From Candidatus Opimibacter skivensis (GTDB lineage: Bacteria; Bacteroidota; Bacteroidia; Chitinophagales; Saprospiraceae): DNA of 64,000 nt. The notes under the pieces were generated by a model. The model was not told the origin of the DNA. It saw only the letters and a program-made list of their open reading frames with translations, and searched no databases. This document shows positions 36,129 through 44,903 of this stretch, piece by piece (within the stretch, counting starts at the first letter, position 1; every line of letters begins with the position of its first letter). The position numbers and the translations under genes are program-made. The DNA is taken from positions 930,001 to 994,000 of the forward strand of contig JADKGY010000001.1 of the NCBI GenBank assembly GCA_016722045.1. Direction: 5' to 3'.

Positions 36129-36626
36129 TTAATTAGCGGTTAATTTTTCTATCATATATGTGAAGTTTACGCTTCCATCAACTGCGTAAATGCGGAGCAA
36201 ATAATTTGCGCTTGCATAATCCTTTAAACTGAATTGAACATTGCCTTCTGAAAAGCCAAATAAATTCCAGTGTAAAAGTTTTCCAGTCATATCAAAAAGT
36301 TCCAACTTAAGGTCTTTAAGGTTATTGACAAGGTTGATGATCACCAGGTTGGATGTGGGATTTGGATACACCTTTACATTTACTCCCTCAATACTTTGTT
36401 CTTCAATTGCAGTGATAATCAGTAGAGTCTGATGAAATCCCTGAGTGATGATATTACTTCCATTGTCAAGAGTATTAATAACTGGCTCACCGATTGTCCA
36501 ACTTAGTTGCGCATTGGATCCGGTAAAGTGAGTTCCCGCAGAGCCCAAAATCTGAGGGGATATTGATTGACTAAAAGAAGTAAATGTTATTCCTAATGAT
36601 ATTAAAGAAAGTATTAGCCTTTTCAT
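36129..36626 (-). CDS. small T9SS type A sorting-domain protein
   Basis: 165 residues. Signal MKRLILSLISLGITFTSFS, short N-terminal module (AQLSWTIGEPVINTL...NIITQGFHQ), then a type A sorting domain VKVYPNPTSNLVIINLVNN to NYLLRIYAVDG. Sorting domain with almost no cargo; such genes are common companions of T9SS surface clusters. Directly upstream of the tail-fibre-like gene (22 nt), likely the same transcript. Confidence 0.85.
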   Translation of the reverse strand: MKRLILSLISLGITFTSFSQSISPQILGSAGTHFTGSNAQLSWTIGEPVINTLDNGSNIITQGFHQTLLIITAIEEQSIEGVNVKVYPNPTSNLVIINLVNNLKDLKLELFDMTGKLLHWNLFGFSEGNVQFSLKDYASANYLLRIYAVDGSVNFTYMIEKLTAN

Positions 36627-36681
36627 GTTTTTAGTTATTTTTATTCTACAACCATGTAGATTAATAAATTATCCATAGATG

Positions 36682-36879
36682 TTATAAACCAAGCTTCATA
36701 TTGTAATTACTTGCGGCAACAGCGGCCCAAATAATGCATATTGGCCATGTGAGTAATAATCCAAATGTGAATATCGCTATGATGCCACATACCACCATCA
36801 TAATAATAGCTCCGCTAATAGTAGAATAAAACATACCAAGGGGTCCGAAAAGGACTAACAGTAGAATTGCTATTCCCAC
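36682..36879 (-). CDS. small two-helix membrane protein, N-terminus interrupted by two stops
   Basis: 65 residues from GTG 36879: two membrane segments (GIAILLLVLFGPLGMFYSTI and GIIAIFTFGLLLTWPICIIW). The same frame continues upstream with protein-like codons (QQPQTIIVKTGKSVGIA), then TAG and TAA at 36922-36927, then ATGGAATCACAAAATCAG starting at 36945 (MESQNQ). The intact form would be ~87 residues with a Gln-rich N-terminus. Either the GTG is used or the gene is damaged. Family function unknown. Confidence 0.55.
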   Translation of the reverse strand: MGIAILLLVLFGPLGMFYSTISGAIIMMVVCGIIAIFTFGLLLTWPICIIWAAVAASNYNMKLGL

Positions 36880-37015
36880 ACTTTTACCGGTTTTAACAAT
36901 AATAGTTTGAGGCTGTTGTAGCTATTACTGATTTTGTGATTCCATTGTTTGATTATTTATAAGAGTAGAGTAGTAAATAGCCATAGGGGCCATTATTTAT
37001 GGACTTAATATTCAA

Positions 37016-37654
37016 TTATTTATTTGACAAACTAGGCATTGCAGAAACAATTTTTTGCTTGACAATTTCTATTGCCTCATCAAAAGGAGGTGCCTTTCCA
37101 AGCGTTGTTGAAGTTCTTTTAATTCCTTCACAAGTAGCTTCCCAAATAACATCGCCCGATACAGTTGAAAGCATAATATACTTTATAACAACTTTTGCTT
37201 CTCCTGCGTCTTGAGCATACACACCATCCTTTTGTGAAACTTCTTTAATAAATCCTTGAATAATTGCATCTACATCTAAATGCTTACCTATATTATTTAA
37301 GATTACTGTATTCGGAATACCGGTGTTATCAAATACGGATAAAAGAGTATCATAGGAATTGACAAGACTGGATTTGTTTAACAATTCTCTTGAGGACACT
37401 GCATCTACCAAATGAGTGGTACTATTCCTTTTAACAAATTCCATTTGAAACATCCTATTAATATCAATCATCTCCCCTGTGCCTAATCCAATGGATCTCT
37501 GAACAAATGAATTACGTAGCGGGAATATTGCGACAGACTTAATCAGTGATGCATTAACCGCAGGATTTATATAAGTCTTAATTGTGCCTGAGCTTGTGAT
37601 ACAACCGCAGAGTAATCCAAGCATTGAAGCGAATAAAAGTAATTTAGTTTTCAT
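37016..37654 (-). CDS. lipoprotein of the CsgG/DUF799-like alpha-beta type
   Basis: 212 residues. Lipobox LCGC near residue 18. The pattern SVAIFPLRNSFVQRS ... LNNIGKHLDVDAIIQGFIKE ... GDVIWEATCEG follows the fold logic of CsgG, TolB-N and GNA1162-like lipoproteins (an early beta strand, a helix around a low-copy 'AD.vi.G' motif, and late VWEA). Last of five codirectional genes (gap 32 nt). Function unknown; assembly or secretion accessory role is inferred from its neighbours. Confidence 0.65.
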   Translation of the reverse strand: MKTKLLLFASMLGLLCGCITSSGTIKTYINPAVNASLIKSVAIFPLRNSFVQRSIGLGTGEMIDINRMFQMEFVKRNSTTHLVDAVSSRELLNKSSLVNSYDTLLSVFDNTGIPNTVILNNIGKHLDVDAIIQGFIKEVSQKDGVYAQDAGEAKVVIKYIMLSTVSGDVIWEATCEGIKRTSTTLGKAPPFDEAIEIVKQKIVSAMPSLSNK

Positions 37655-37686
37655 AACTGTTAATTTGATCTTGGTTAAAAATAAAG

Positions 37687-38628
37687 CTATTTTATAATGT
37701 ATATATACTGCAAAGATGTCGGTTGACTTTTGTAATAGGCAACAGCAATATCTTTTATTGCATTTATTCTCAACTTTTCCAATGCAACATCATCATTATA
37801 AACTTTCATAGCAAAATCCCATTGTTTCTTTTCCTCAGCATCCACTTTTGATCCTGCAGTTTTCATTAATGTCCTGGATTCTTCAAAGCATGTAGCTGCC
37901 GGATCTATTTGGCTTAGAATCTCCAGGCTGCTATGGTAATTATTAGCTTCAAGCTCCGCTCTGGCAAGTTGTATTTGTTCTTTGCATCTATGATTTTGAT
38001 AAGCCTTAAATGCCTCTATTGCCTTTTCTTGTACTTTATTATAGCAGCTAACCTCTTCGGGTACAGTCATTAAAAGCCCTAATGCCTGTCCATAGTCCTG
38101 CATCTTGACCAGGCTTTCCGATCTTATAATGATGTCCTGGCATTTACTTTCATAATACTGAAGTATTTTCATTTTACCTGATTCAATGAATTTTTTGAAT
38201 TTCGCATCATCGACAGGTATGCTTGAAATAGCATTGGTAATGGCTGTCTCCTTATTCTTACCACTTCCTTTGAGGTCCTTGCTCACAGTGGAAAAAACGA
38301 TATTATTATCTACTTGTTTAATAAAAAAGCTCACCTCAGCAGTAACAACAGAAATGTTTTGCATACCTCCTTCAACTACGTTGACATCGTAGATGGCAAA
38401 CTTTGGGTAAATAACAAAATTATTATTGTATCCAACGGCAGCAAGTCCGGCTGCAGAAGTGATTTTGGTGATCTTTGTTTCCAATTTTGAAAGCTGGGAT
38501 ACATCAAGATCATCAACATTTTCCGGCATTACAACTGAAAGAGCAATTTTACCTATATCATCTGCTGTCTGTGCAAAAGAAATAGTCGCTATATAAAAAA
38601 ATATCATTATGACTATAATTTTTTTCAT
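37687..38628 (-). CDS. uncharacterised secreted protein of the CsgG-type operon
   Basis: 313 residues with signal MKKIIVIMIFFYIATISFAQ. N-terminal ~140 residues are beta-rich (FAIYDVNVVEGGMQNISVVT) and end in GKNKETAITNAISSIP, reminiscent of LPP20/FlgO-like domains; the C-terminal ~170 residues are helical with conserved Cys residues in repeat-like positions (ESKCQDIII, EEVSCYNKV, HRCKEQIQL, AATCFEES). No family recognised. Eight nt from the upstream gene. Confidence 0.65.
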   Translation of the reverse strand: MKKIIVIMIFFYIATISFAQTADDIGKIALSVVMPENVDDLDVSQLSKLETKITKITSAAGLAAVGYNNNFVIYPKFAIYDVNVVEGGMQNISVVTAEVSFFIKQVDNNIVFSTVSKDLKGSGKNKETAITNAISSIPVDDAKFKKFIESGKMKILQYYESKCQDIIIRSESLVKMQDYGQALGLLMTVPEEVSCYNKVQEKAIEAFKAYQNHRCKEQIQLARAELEANNYHSSLEILSQIDPAATCFEESRTLMKTAGSKVDAEEKKQWDFAMKVYNDDVALEKLRINAIKDIAVAYYKSQPTSLQYIYIIK

Positions 38629-38636
38629 TATATATT

Positions 38637-39554
38637 TTATTTGATAGTTATATAAATAGTATTTCCTTTAATATCCTTTCCGGACTGCAAGCCTAATCCC
38701 TTTAAAAATTTAAATAATTCAAGTGCAAATTTGTTTGGGTTATAGTTGTTGCCTGTAACTTGATCTTTTAACGGAATTCGTACATCATCAAAAATCATCC
38801 AGAGATCACCGTTGCCTTGAATATGATAGTTGTTTTTATATGCGTTTTCACCCATCCACAGTTCTAAATTATCACTTAAGGGTAAGCCATCAGGTCCGAA
38901 CTCGGAAGCAAAAGTGTATTTTGAGTCCGGGTTCAAACTTAAATTTATTATAATCGATTTGCCATTATTAACTATATCTGTAAATTTTGCTTGCATTACA
39001 TTAAGGAAATCCTCAGCGATACTTTCAACTGCCTTCGATGCTAACTTGCCTATATCGTTAGTTTGGAATTGAGGACTTTTTCCTACTTTATTTGACAAGG
39101 AATTGCCTGTTGAAGCCTCATATGCGGAAAGAATTAATGTAACTGAAATTGTGGATGCATCATATTGACTTCTTACAATATCTATTTCCGCTTGAACATA
39201 AATGTCTGCACCTGACATTTGAATAATTTGCGATTTGATGTCAGTTTGATTATCAGAAGTAAATACATTGTTATCCTTTGCGGCTTTTAATTTTGCAGTG
39301 AAATCGACAGTCGTAAACCCTCTACTATCAAAGGCTTCTTTAATCTTAGTTATAGCAATTCTCTTGTTTATATCTGCCTCCAAAACGGTCCTGATATCTT
39401 CACCTTCTTTGGTATAGGGGATGACCATAATTTTAGGTTGGACTGTTTGCACTTGTCCACCACTATTGGTTGCCGGAACCTGGCTCATTGCAATAGGGAT
39501 AAAGCAATAGTTTGATGCTATTAATAGGATGAATATGCGTTTAAGTAAAGTCAT
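38637..39554 (-). CDS. secreted DUF6175-like protein
   Basis: 305 residues, signal peptide ~1-25 (ends IAMSQ). The core KIMVIPYTKEGEDIRTVLEA ... RGFTTVDFTAKLKAA ... MSGADIYVQAEIDIV has the same strand/helix order as CsgG-type periplasmic domains and resembles DUF6175 as I remember it. C-terminal domain YHIQGNGDLWMIFDDVRIP is distinct. Third gene of the operon. Confidence 0.6.
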   Translation of the reverse strand: MTLLKRIFILLIASNYCFIPIAMSQVPATNSGGQVQTVQPKIMVIPYTKEGEDIRTVLEADINKRIAITKIKEAFDSRGFTTVDFTAKLKAAKDNNVFTSDNQTDIKSQIIQMSGADIYVQAEIDIVRSQYDASTISVTLILSAYEASTGNSLSNKVGKSPQFQTNDIGKLASKAVESIAEDFLNVMQAKFTDIVNNGKSIIINLSLNPDSKYTFASEFGPDGLPLSDNLELWMGENAYKNNYHIQGNGDLWMIFDDVRIPLKDQVTGNNYNPNKFALELFKFLKGLGLQSGKDIKGNTIYITIK

Positions 39555-39566
39555 ATTTGTTATTTT

Positions 39567-40025
39567 TTAATACCCAAATTTTCGAATGATGTTATTACTC
39601 TCCAGATCAGCTCTGAGAGATTGAAGGTTTATGCCGAGATCAACGGAAACACTCTTGCCGCCTTTTACTTTCCGATAATCGAAAGCTGGTTGAATAGATG
39701 TCAGGAATGTTTTATAACGTGAATTTGCATAAAACTCCTCAAAATATTTTTTGGATTCACTTTTCTCCTTTTCGTTTATACTTATCAGGGGAGTATTTTG
39801 TTGGCTTCCTGGTATCCCGCGAAAAAAGAGAGTTTCAAAGGCATTTTTTTGTGCATTCTGCAAACACTCTTCATTGGTCTTTCCATATCCAATGCTTCGA
39901 AGATTGATTACCCCATTATTAGCATTAAGAAAATTAACCTCAGCTGTTGCAGGGATAGTAGTTTTACACCCTAAGCTGTAAAGGGTAATACAAATGATTA
40001 GAAGTGATTTTAGTAATTTATTCAT
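39567..40025 (-). CDS. LPP20-like small lipoprotein
   Basis: 152 residues. Lipobox SLGC near residue 20. VINLRSIGYGKTNEECLQNAQKNAF matches the LPP20/FlgP pattern (a strand followed by an 'A.k.A...Af' helix), and VSVDLGINLQSLRADLES closes the domain. One nt after the CsgG-like gene, so translationally coupled. FlgP/LPP20 proteins form outer-membrane rings with FlgO/FlgT partners in other bacteria; a similar role is inference. Confidence 0.65.
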   Translation of the reverse strand: MNKLLKSLLIICITLYSLGCKTTIPATAEVNFLNANNGVINLRSIGYGKTNEECLQNAQKNAFETLFFRGIPGSQQNTPLISINEKEKSESKKYFEEFYANSRYKTFLTSIQPAFDYRKVKGGKSVSVDLGINLQSLRADLESNNIIRKFGY

Positions 40026-40026
40026 A

Positions 40027-40932
40027 TCAATACGAGATTATTCTTAGATATAATGTTTTTCCTTCATTGAGTTTTTGTTGAATAGCTAATTGGCCAGTTT
40101 TAATTTTACAAACTGAAAGCTCACCTTGAACACTTTCGACTTCGACCTTACCCACACTAACTGCTCTCTTTAAGTCTTTACCATCAACTTGGATGATTTC
40201 GTTTTCAATTACATCTAATTCGGTGCCCCTCCGAGAATCCTGCATGTTCATATCCTCTCCGCCTTTAACAAGCACAGTCTTAGGTAAACCTTTTTTATCT
40301 GTAGTCTCTATTCGAATAATTTTCATTTCAACAGGAAAAACTTCGTTAATCCACACTACTGTGTACCCATAAATGTTGTTAAGTGTAGTTAAGATGCAAG
40401 AATGAGCCTCCGTTTGATTCTCGTATCTTGGAGTTTGTGAAATATTTTTATTTGCTTTAATTACACCTGTAGAAACGTCCATCAGTTGAATATTGACGAC
40501 CATTGAGACATCTATACAAGGGACATTTTCTTTCCACGTAATTACTTTACCGGCTTTATCAATTCCCCATTTGTCTTTTTGCACTATTACATTTGCATAG
40601 GTCAACTCACTAATATTTGTACTTACTAAGAATTGTGCCCCAATACTTTTCCCTTGTGCCACTATATCCCCATCCATAAAATCTTCGCGTTTCTGCAAAT
40701 TTCTTTCTTGATAAATTGCATCTAACCTGGATCGATCTACAACAGTAAAACGGGATTTACTTGCGAATGCGTTAGTAATTTTTTCTCTAACATTATCAAT
40801 GTAGCTAGATCCACTTTGAGAGCTGCTAGTAACAGGAAGAACCCCCAGCACTAACGATTTGGTATCATCCTGAGCAATCACAGATGAAATGACTCCAAAT
40901 AAAATAATTGATGCAATAAATTGTTTTTTCAT
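40027..40932 (-). CDS. CsgG/HfaB-family protein
   Basis: 301 residues, signal MKKQFIASIILFGVISSVIAQ. CsgG-like domain: LVLGVLPVTSSS...SYIDNVREKITNAFASKSRFTVVDRSRLDAIYQE, QGKSIGAQFLVSTNISELTY, and IQLMDVSTGVIKANKNIS. No lipobox (SVIAQ), unlike CsgG itself. A C-terminal ~90-residue beta domain (VSVGKVEVESVQGELSVCKI) is added. First gene of a five-gene operon of exported proteins. Confidence 0.8.
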   Translation of the reverse strand: MKKQFIASIILFGVISSVIAQDDTKSLVLGVLPVTSSSQSGSSYIDNVREKITNAFASKSRFTVVDRSRLDAIYQERNLQKREDFMDGDIVAQGKSIGAQFLVSTNISELTYANVIVQKDKWGIDKAGKVITWKENVPCIDVSMVVNIQLMDVSTGVIKANKNISQTPRYENQTEAHSCILTTLNNIYGYTVVWINEVFPVEMKIIRIETTDKKGLPKTVLVKGGEDMNMQDSRRGTELDVIENEIIQVDGKDLKRAVSVGKVEVESVQGELSVCKIKTGQLAIQQKLNEGKTLYLRIISY

Positions 40933-41384
40933 ATTTTTAGATGCTTGTATAGTTATTCAAATAATAAATTATCTATGAATCATAGTTTTATAAATCGTTT
41001 ATAAATGAATTTATACTGCACTTTAAGTGCGATAAAATATGTTCCAGAAGGCTGTGAGCGAATATCCACAGTTATATGGTTTTTTGATAGGTCTGGTGAA
41101 TGGTAATTTCTTTGACCAAGTAGTTACCTGATTGACCAATGGAACAGAACTCTCCTTGAGCAATCCAACCAAAAATGGAGAATGGGTGGATTTGCTATGA
41201 GAATGGTGGTTATTAGTCGATAACACTTTCCTGATTGGGCGGATGCAAAAATTAAGTCTGTCACTATACAGAATCGGGGGTGACCGGAAGAGAAAAACAG
41301 TTTTCATAAAAATATTTTTGCGTGTGAACAGAAATGTAAAAATTACATCGTTAGATATCAATTAGAGTCATGTTCTAAGGTTGG

Positions 41385-41406
41385 GGTAACCTTTTTTTGA
41401 ATTTTC
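41385..41406 (+). promoter_or_regulatory. GGTAACC-N7-GAATTTTC element upstream of CHAT gene 1
   Basis: GGTAACC at 41385-41391, seven T, then GAATTTTC (41399-41406), followed by TTTAAAATATTTTG. The same arrangement occurs twice in minus orientation upstream of the sigma gene (46561-46584 and 46621-46663). Confidence 0.6.
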
Positions 41407-41620
41407 TTTAAAATATTTTGTAGCCCTCCAAAATCTACAAAAAAAATGAGTGCTTTGCTGAATCAGAATATCGTGGCAAAGGAGTTTCTTCCCTGCTAAA
41501 ATACCAATTATTATCCCAAACTATCTCATTTTTTTTGACGGCCTCTAAAATTTTTGGGCTATGACACTATCTACGAATTAAGCATCACTATCACGATTAT
41601 TCCCATCAAGCACTGAATAG

Positions 41621-41654
41621 ATCGCCGTTCCGACGCCAAAGACGGAACGGCGAT
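41621..41654 (+). ncRNA. leader hairpin of CHAT gene 1
   Basis: ATCGCCGTTCC (41621-41631) pairs with GGAACGGCGAT (41644-41654) around a 12-nt loop gacgccaaagac, followed by TTCATTATTTTC. 76 nt before the start codon. Covaries with the hairpin at 47938. It may be a cis-regulatory leader or a terminator-like stem. Confidence 0.65.
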
Positions 41655-41730
41655 TTCATTATTTTCTCTTATTTTGACAAGCATGAGGTCATTTGTCATT
41701 GTTAAAGCTCCAAAAAATGCCCCTGCTGCC

Positions 41731-44700
41731 ATGAAATACATCCTATTTGTAATAATTCTTTGTCTTCCTCTGCTACTTTCATCCCAAACCATTGATTCTC
41801 TATCCTTGTCACATGAAATTGATAGTTTGGTGCAGGTCTCAAGAACCTTGTCGGATAAGAGGAACCTGGTAGAAGCTTTGAAGGTTATTGAAGATGCAAA
41901 AAGTAAAGCTGAAGTATGGTTTGGCAAAATAAGTGCAATTTATGCTACCTGCATCCACACTCAAAGCAGAATTTATATACTAATGGGAAAATATGCATAT
42001 GCGGAACCGTTAGGCATTGAAGCTAAGGAAATTCGAGCTCATTTATTTGGGACAGAAAACCTGGATTATGCAGCGTCTTTGCACAACCTAGGAGTGCTTT
42101 ACTATTATAAAGGTGATTACTCAAAATCTGAGGAACTTCATTTAGAAGCAAAAAAAATTAGAGCTAATGTCCTGAGCACTGAACATCAGGATTATGCAAT
42201 GTCTTTGTATAATCTGGCTTTAGTTTATTTAGCCAAAGGAGATTATGCTCATGCAGAATTAATGTTTTTAGACGTGAAAAGAATCGATGAAAAAACTATT
42301 GGCCATGACAATTCTGACTACGCTTCCTTGTTAAATGCTTATGCTTATCTGAATCAGCTTAAAGGTGACTATTTGAATGCTGAGTTGATGTTTTTAGAAT
42401 CGAAAGAAATTCGGGCAAAAACACTGGGCAAAGTTCATCCTTTATATTCTGCTTCCCTGAATAATCTAGCAGGTTTGTATTTAGCCAAAGGAGATTATTC
42501 AAAAGCTGAACTATTGTATTTAGAAGCCATTGATATATTTGTAAAAACTGTGGGTAAAGAAAATGCAGGTTATGGATCAGCCATGAACAACTTGGGTGTA
42601 CTATATGATCACGAAGGTGATTATGGTAAAGCTGAACCTTTTTTATTGGAAGCAAAAGAAGTCCGGGCAAAAGTCTTAGGAAAGGAACATCTTGATTATG
42701 CAGGATCATTGAATGGTCTTGCTGCGCTATACCAGAACCAAGGGGCGTATGCTAAAGCGGAGCCTTTTTATTTGGAATCAAAAGAAATTAGAGCGAAAGT
42801 TCTAGGTAAGGAACACCCGGACTATGCTGCCACCTTAACTAATCTCGCTATTCTGTATAAGGAAATGAAGGAATTTACTAAGGCTGAATCGTTGTTCCTG
42901 GAAGCAAAAGAAATCCGTGATAAAAGTTTAGGGAAATTACATCCTGATTATCTCAATTCAATACATAACATTGCTTTGTTTTATCAAGAAACGAATCGTA
43001 TTCCCGAAGCTTCCACAATGTTCCTCGAAATGAATGACCTGGCAATTCATCTTATTAGAACATCAGCAACTTATTCTTCTGAAAGCCAGATGCTAGCATA
43101 TTTATTTAAGTTTACTACCCATTTTGATGAATTTCAGTCTTTTGCTCTTGACCATCCTAATCCTAATTTAAGCCGGACTTGTTATGATAATGCTCTAATA
43201 CTAAATGGCTATCTGCTTGAAAATACAATCCGACTTTCTAGTGCTGTTGAAAATTTGGATAGTTTAACGCGCGAAACTTTTGTGCGTTGGCAAGGTTGCC
43301 GTCGTCGTCTTGCGAATGAATACGCTAAACCAATAGCAAAACGGCAATACATTGAGGAAACTGAGGACGAGGCTGAAAACTATGAAAAAATACTTACCCG
43401 TAACCTGCCTGCATTTGATGAAGCTCGAAATGCTCCGCATTGCCAAGAGGTAAGAAATCACTTACGTGATGGCGAGGCAGCTGTGGAATTTATTCATTTC
43501 CATTATTATAATCCAGATATTACAGACAGTATCATGTACGCGGCCCTCATTTTGCTTCCAAATGATTCAATACCGCATTTTGTTCCACTTTTTGAAGAAA
43601 AACAACTCCTTGCCCTAATTCAAAAATCTGTTCTCAGTGAGGAATTAATTATTAAAGATATTTATGTCAACAGACCTGAACTCTCTCAATTATTCTGGAA
43701 ACCATTAGAGCCTCTTCTTCATGATATAAAAACCATTTACTACACCCCTTCTGGTCTTTTGCACAAAATCAATCCTGCTGCTTTACTCGATGAGACTGGA
43801 AATAGTATTTCAAGGGCTCATCAATGGGTGCGAATGGGAAGTAGTCGTGAATTATTATCTGATCATTTGGCCAGTTCTTCTTTCGCATTTGAGAAATCTC
43901 AGCAAATTTTACCCGGTACCAATTCCGCTACCATTTACGGTGGAATCACTTATGAAATGGACAGTCTGGCTTTCATTAGAGCCAATTCATTGGAAATCCA
44001 AAACAATACTTTGACTGCTAAGCTCCAGGATGGAAACTTTCATAATATAATTGAGGAACAAAATAGTGGATCACGTGGAAGTGAAGATTTCGCATGGCCT
44101 CAACTTCCTCAATCTGGAGTGGAGGCAGACAAAGTGGCAACGTTACTCAAAAATGCTGGGTTTTATACGGAATTGAACAAAGATTTTTATGCCAGTGAGG
44201 AAAATTTTAAAAAAATAGGAATGAATGGTTCCTCTCCCCGAATCTTGCACATAGCAACCCATGGTTTTGTTCTTCCTGATAGTACAAAGAATATTCAAAA
44301 AACCAAAACAGTCCGCGAGTCTTCATATAAAGCAACTGATGATCCCTTGCTCCATTGTGGATTGATTTTAGCGGGTGGAAATTTTTACTGGAAAAAAAAG
44401 CGACCACTTTCAAATCATGAGGATGGGGTTCTAGTAGGTTATGAAGTATGTAATCAAAATTTGAGGAATACAGAATTGGCAGTCCTTTCAGCGTGCCAAA
44501 CAGGCCTAGGTGATGTGATAGGTAGTGAAGGTGTATATGGTTTACAAAGAGCATTCCGTATCGCTGGCGTGAAGTTTCTCATTGTCTCGTTGTGGCACAT
44601 CCCGGACGAGAAAACCATGGAGTTAATGCAGCTTTTTTACCAAAATTGGATAGATAAAAAGGAATCGCTACGTGATGCTTTTTCCAAAGCACAACATACT

Positions 44701-44757
44701 ATGCAGGAAAAAGAAGGCAACCCGTATTTGTGGGCCGGGTTTGTTTTAGTGGAGTAA
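41731..44757 (+). CDS. secreted TPR-CHAT protease, copy 1
   Basis: 1008 residues from ATG 41731, chosen because it gives the signal peptide MKYILFVIILCLPLLLSSQ; the open frame starts 19 codons earlier. Residues ~85-430 are eight or nine kinesin-light-chain-like 42-residue TPRs (YAASLHNLGVLYYYKGDYSK ... SEELHLEAKKIRA). The C-terminal CHAT (caspase-HetF-associated) domain has the catalytic His in ILHIATHGF (His844) and Cys in AVLSACQTGLGD (Cys922), then GVYGLQRAFRIAGVKFLIVS and LWHIPDEKT. Both catalytic residues are intact. Unlike defence CHATs such as Craspase, this one carries an export signal. Substrate unknown. Confidence 0.92.
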   Translation: MKYILFVIILCLPLLLSSQTIDSLSLSHEIDSLVQVSRTLSDKRNLVEALKVIEDAKSKAEVWFGKISAIYATCIHTQSRIYILMGKYAYAEPLGIEAKEIRAHLFGTENLDYAASLHNLGVLYYYKGDYSKSEELHLEAKKIRANVLSTEHQDYAMSLYNLALVYLAKGDYAHAELMFLDVKRIDEKTIGHDNSDYASLLNAYAYLNQLKGDYLNAELMFLESKEIRAKTLGKVHPLYSASLNNLAGLYLAKGDYSKAELLYLEAIDIFVKTVGKENAGYGSAMNNLGVLYDHEGDYGKAEPFLLEAKEVRAKVLGKEHLDYAGSLNGLAALYQNQGAYAKAEPFYLESKEIRAKVLGKEHPDYAATLTNLAILYKEMKEFTKAESLFLEAKEIRDKSLGKLHPDYLNSIHNIALFYQETNRIPEASTMFLEMNDLAIHLIRTSATYSSESQMLAYLFKFTTHFDEFQSFALDHPNPNLSRTCYDNALILNGYLLENTIRLSSAVENLDSLTRETFVRWQGCRRRLANEYAKPIAKRQYIEETEDEAENYEKILTRNLPAFDEARNAPHCQEVRNHLRDGEAAVEFIHFHYYNPDITDSIMYAALILLPNDSIPHFVPLFEEKQLLALIQKSVLSEELIIKDIYVNRPELSQLFWKPLEPLLHDIKTIYYTPSGLLHKINPAALLDETGNSISRAHQWVRMGSSRELLSDHLASSSFAFEKSQQILPGTNSATIYGGITYEMDSLAFIRANSLEIQNNTLTAKLQDGNFHNIIEEQNSGSRGSEDFAWPQLPQSGVEADKVATLLKNAGFYTELNKDFYASEENFKKIGMNGSSPRILHIATHGFVLPDSTKNIQKTKTVRESSYKATDDPLLHCGLILAGGNFYWKKKRPLSNHEDGVLVGYEVCNQNLRNTELAVLSACQTGLGDVIGSEGVYGLQRAFRIAGVKFLIVSLWHIPDEKTMELMQLFYQNWIDKKESLRDAFSKAQHTMQEKEGNPYLWAGFVLVE

Positions 44758-44903
44758 AATAATATGAATAGCAAAGGGGAATACATAAATATTAGGAATG
44801 AAATTCAATCATGATATGTATGCCTAATCAAATTATTTTGGGTATCAGTCGAAGTCTCTTTTTAATCAATGGTTCAAATGCTAATATTGAAGATTATAAT
44901 GAA

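Larger units (their letters stand above)
40933..41730. other. 798-nt intergenic region between divergent CsgG-like and CHAT genes
   Basis: AT-rich. Holds the GGTAACC element at 41385, a possible 17-codon leader ORF (ATG ~41447, MSALLNQNIVAKEFLPC) and the hairpin at 41621. A minus-strand open frame around 41023-41361 has no coding signs that I can see. The length suggests lost sequence or a long regulated leader. Confidence 0.5.

Noticed and set aside
41023..41361. Minus-strand 112-codon open frame in the gap upstream of CHAT gene 1
   Set aside because: No signal, motif or conserved-looking segment, many rare-looking residues and overlap with the GGTAACC region; treated as chance.
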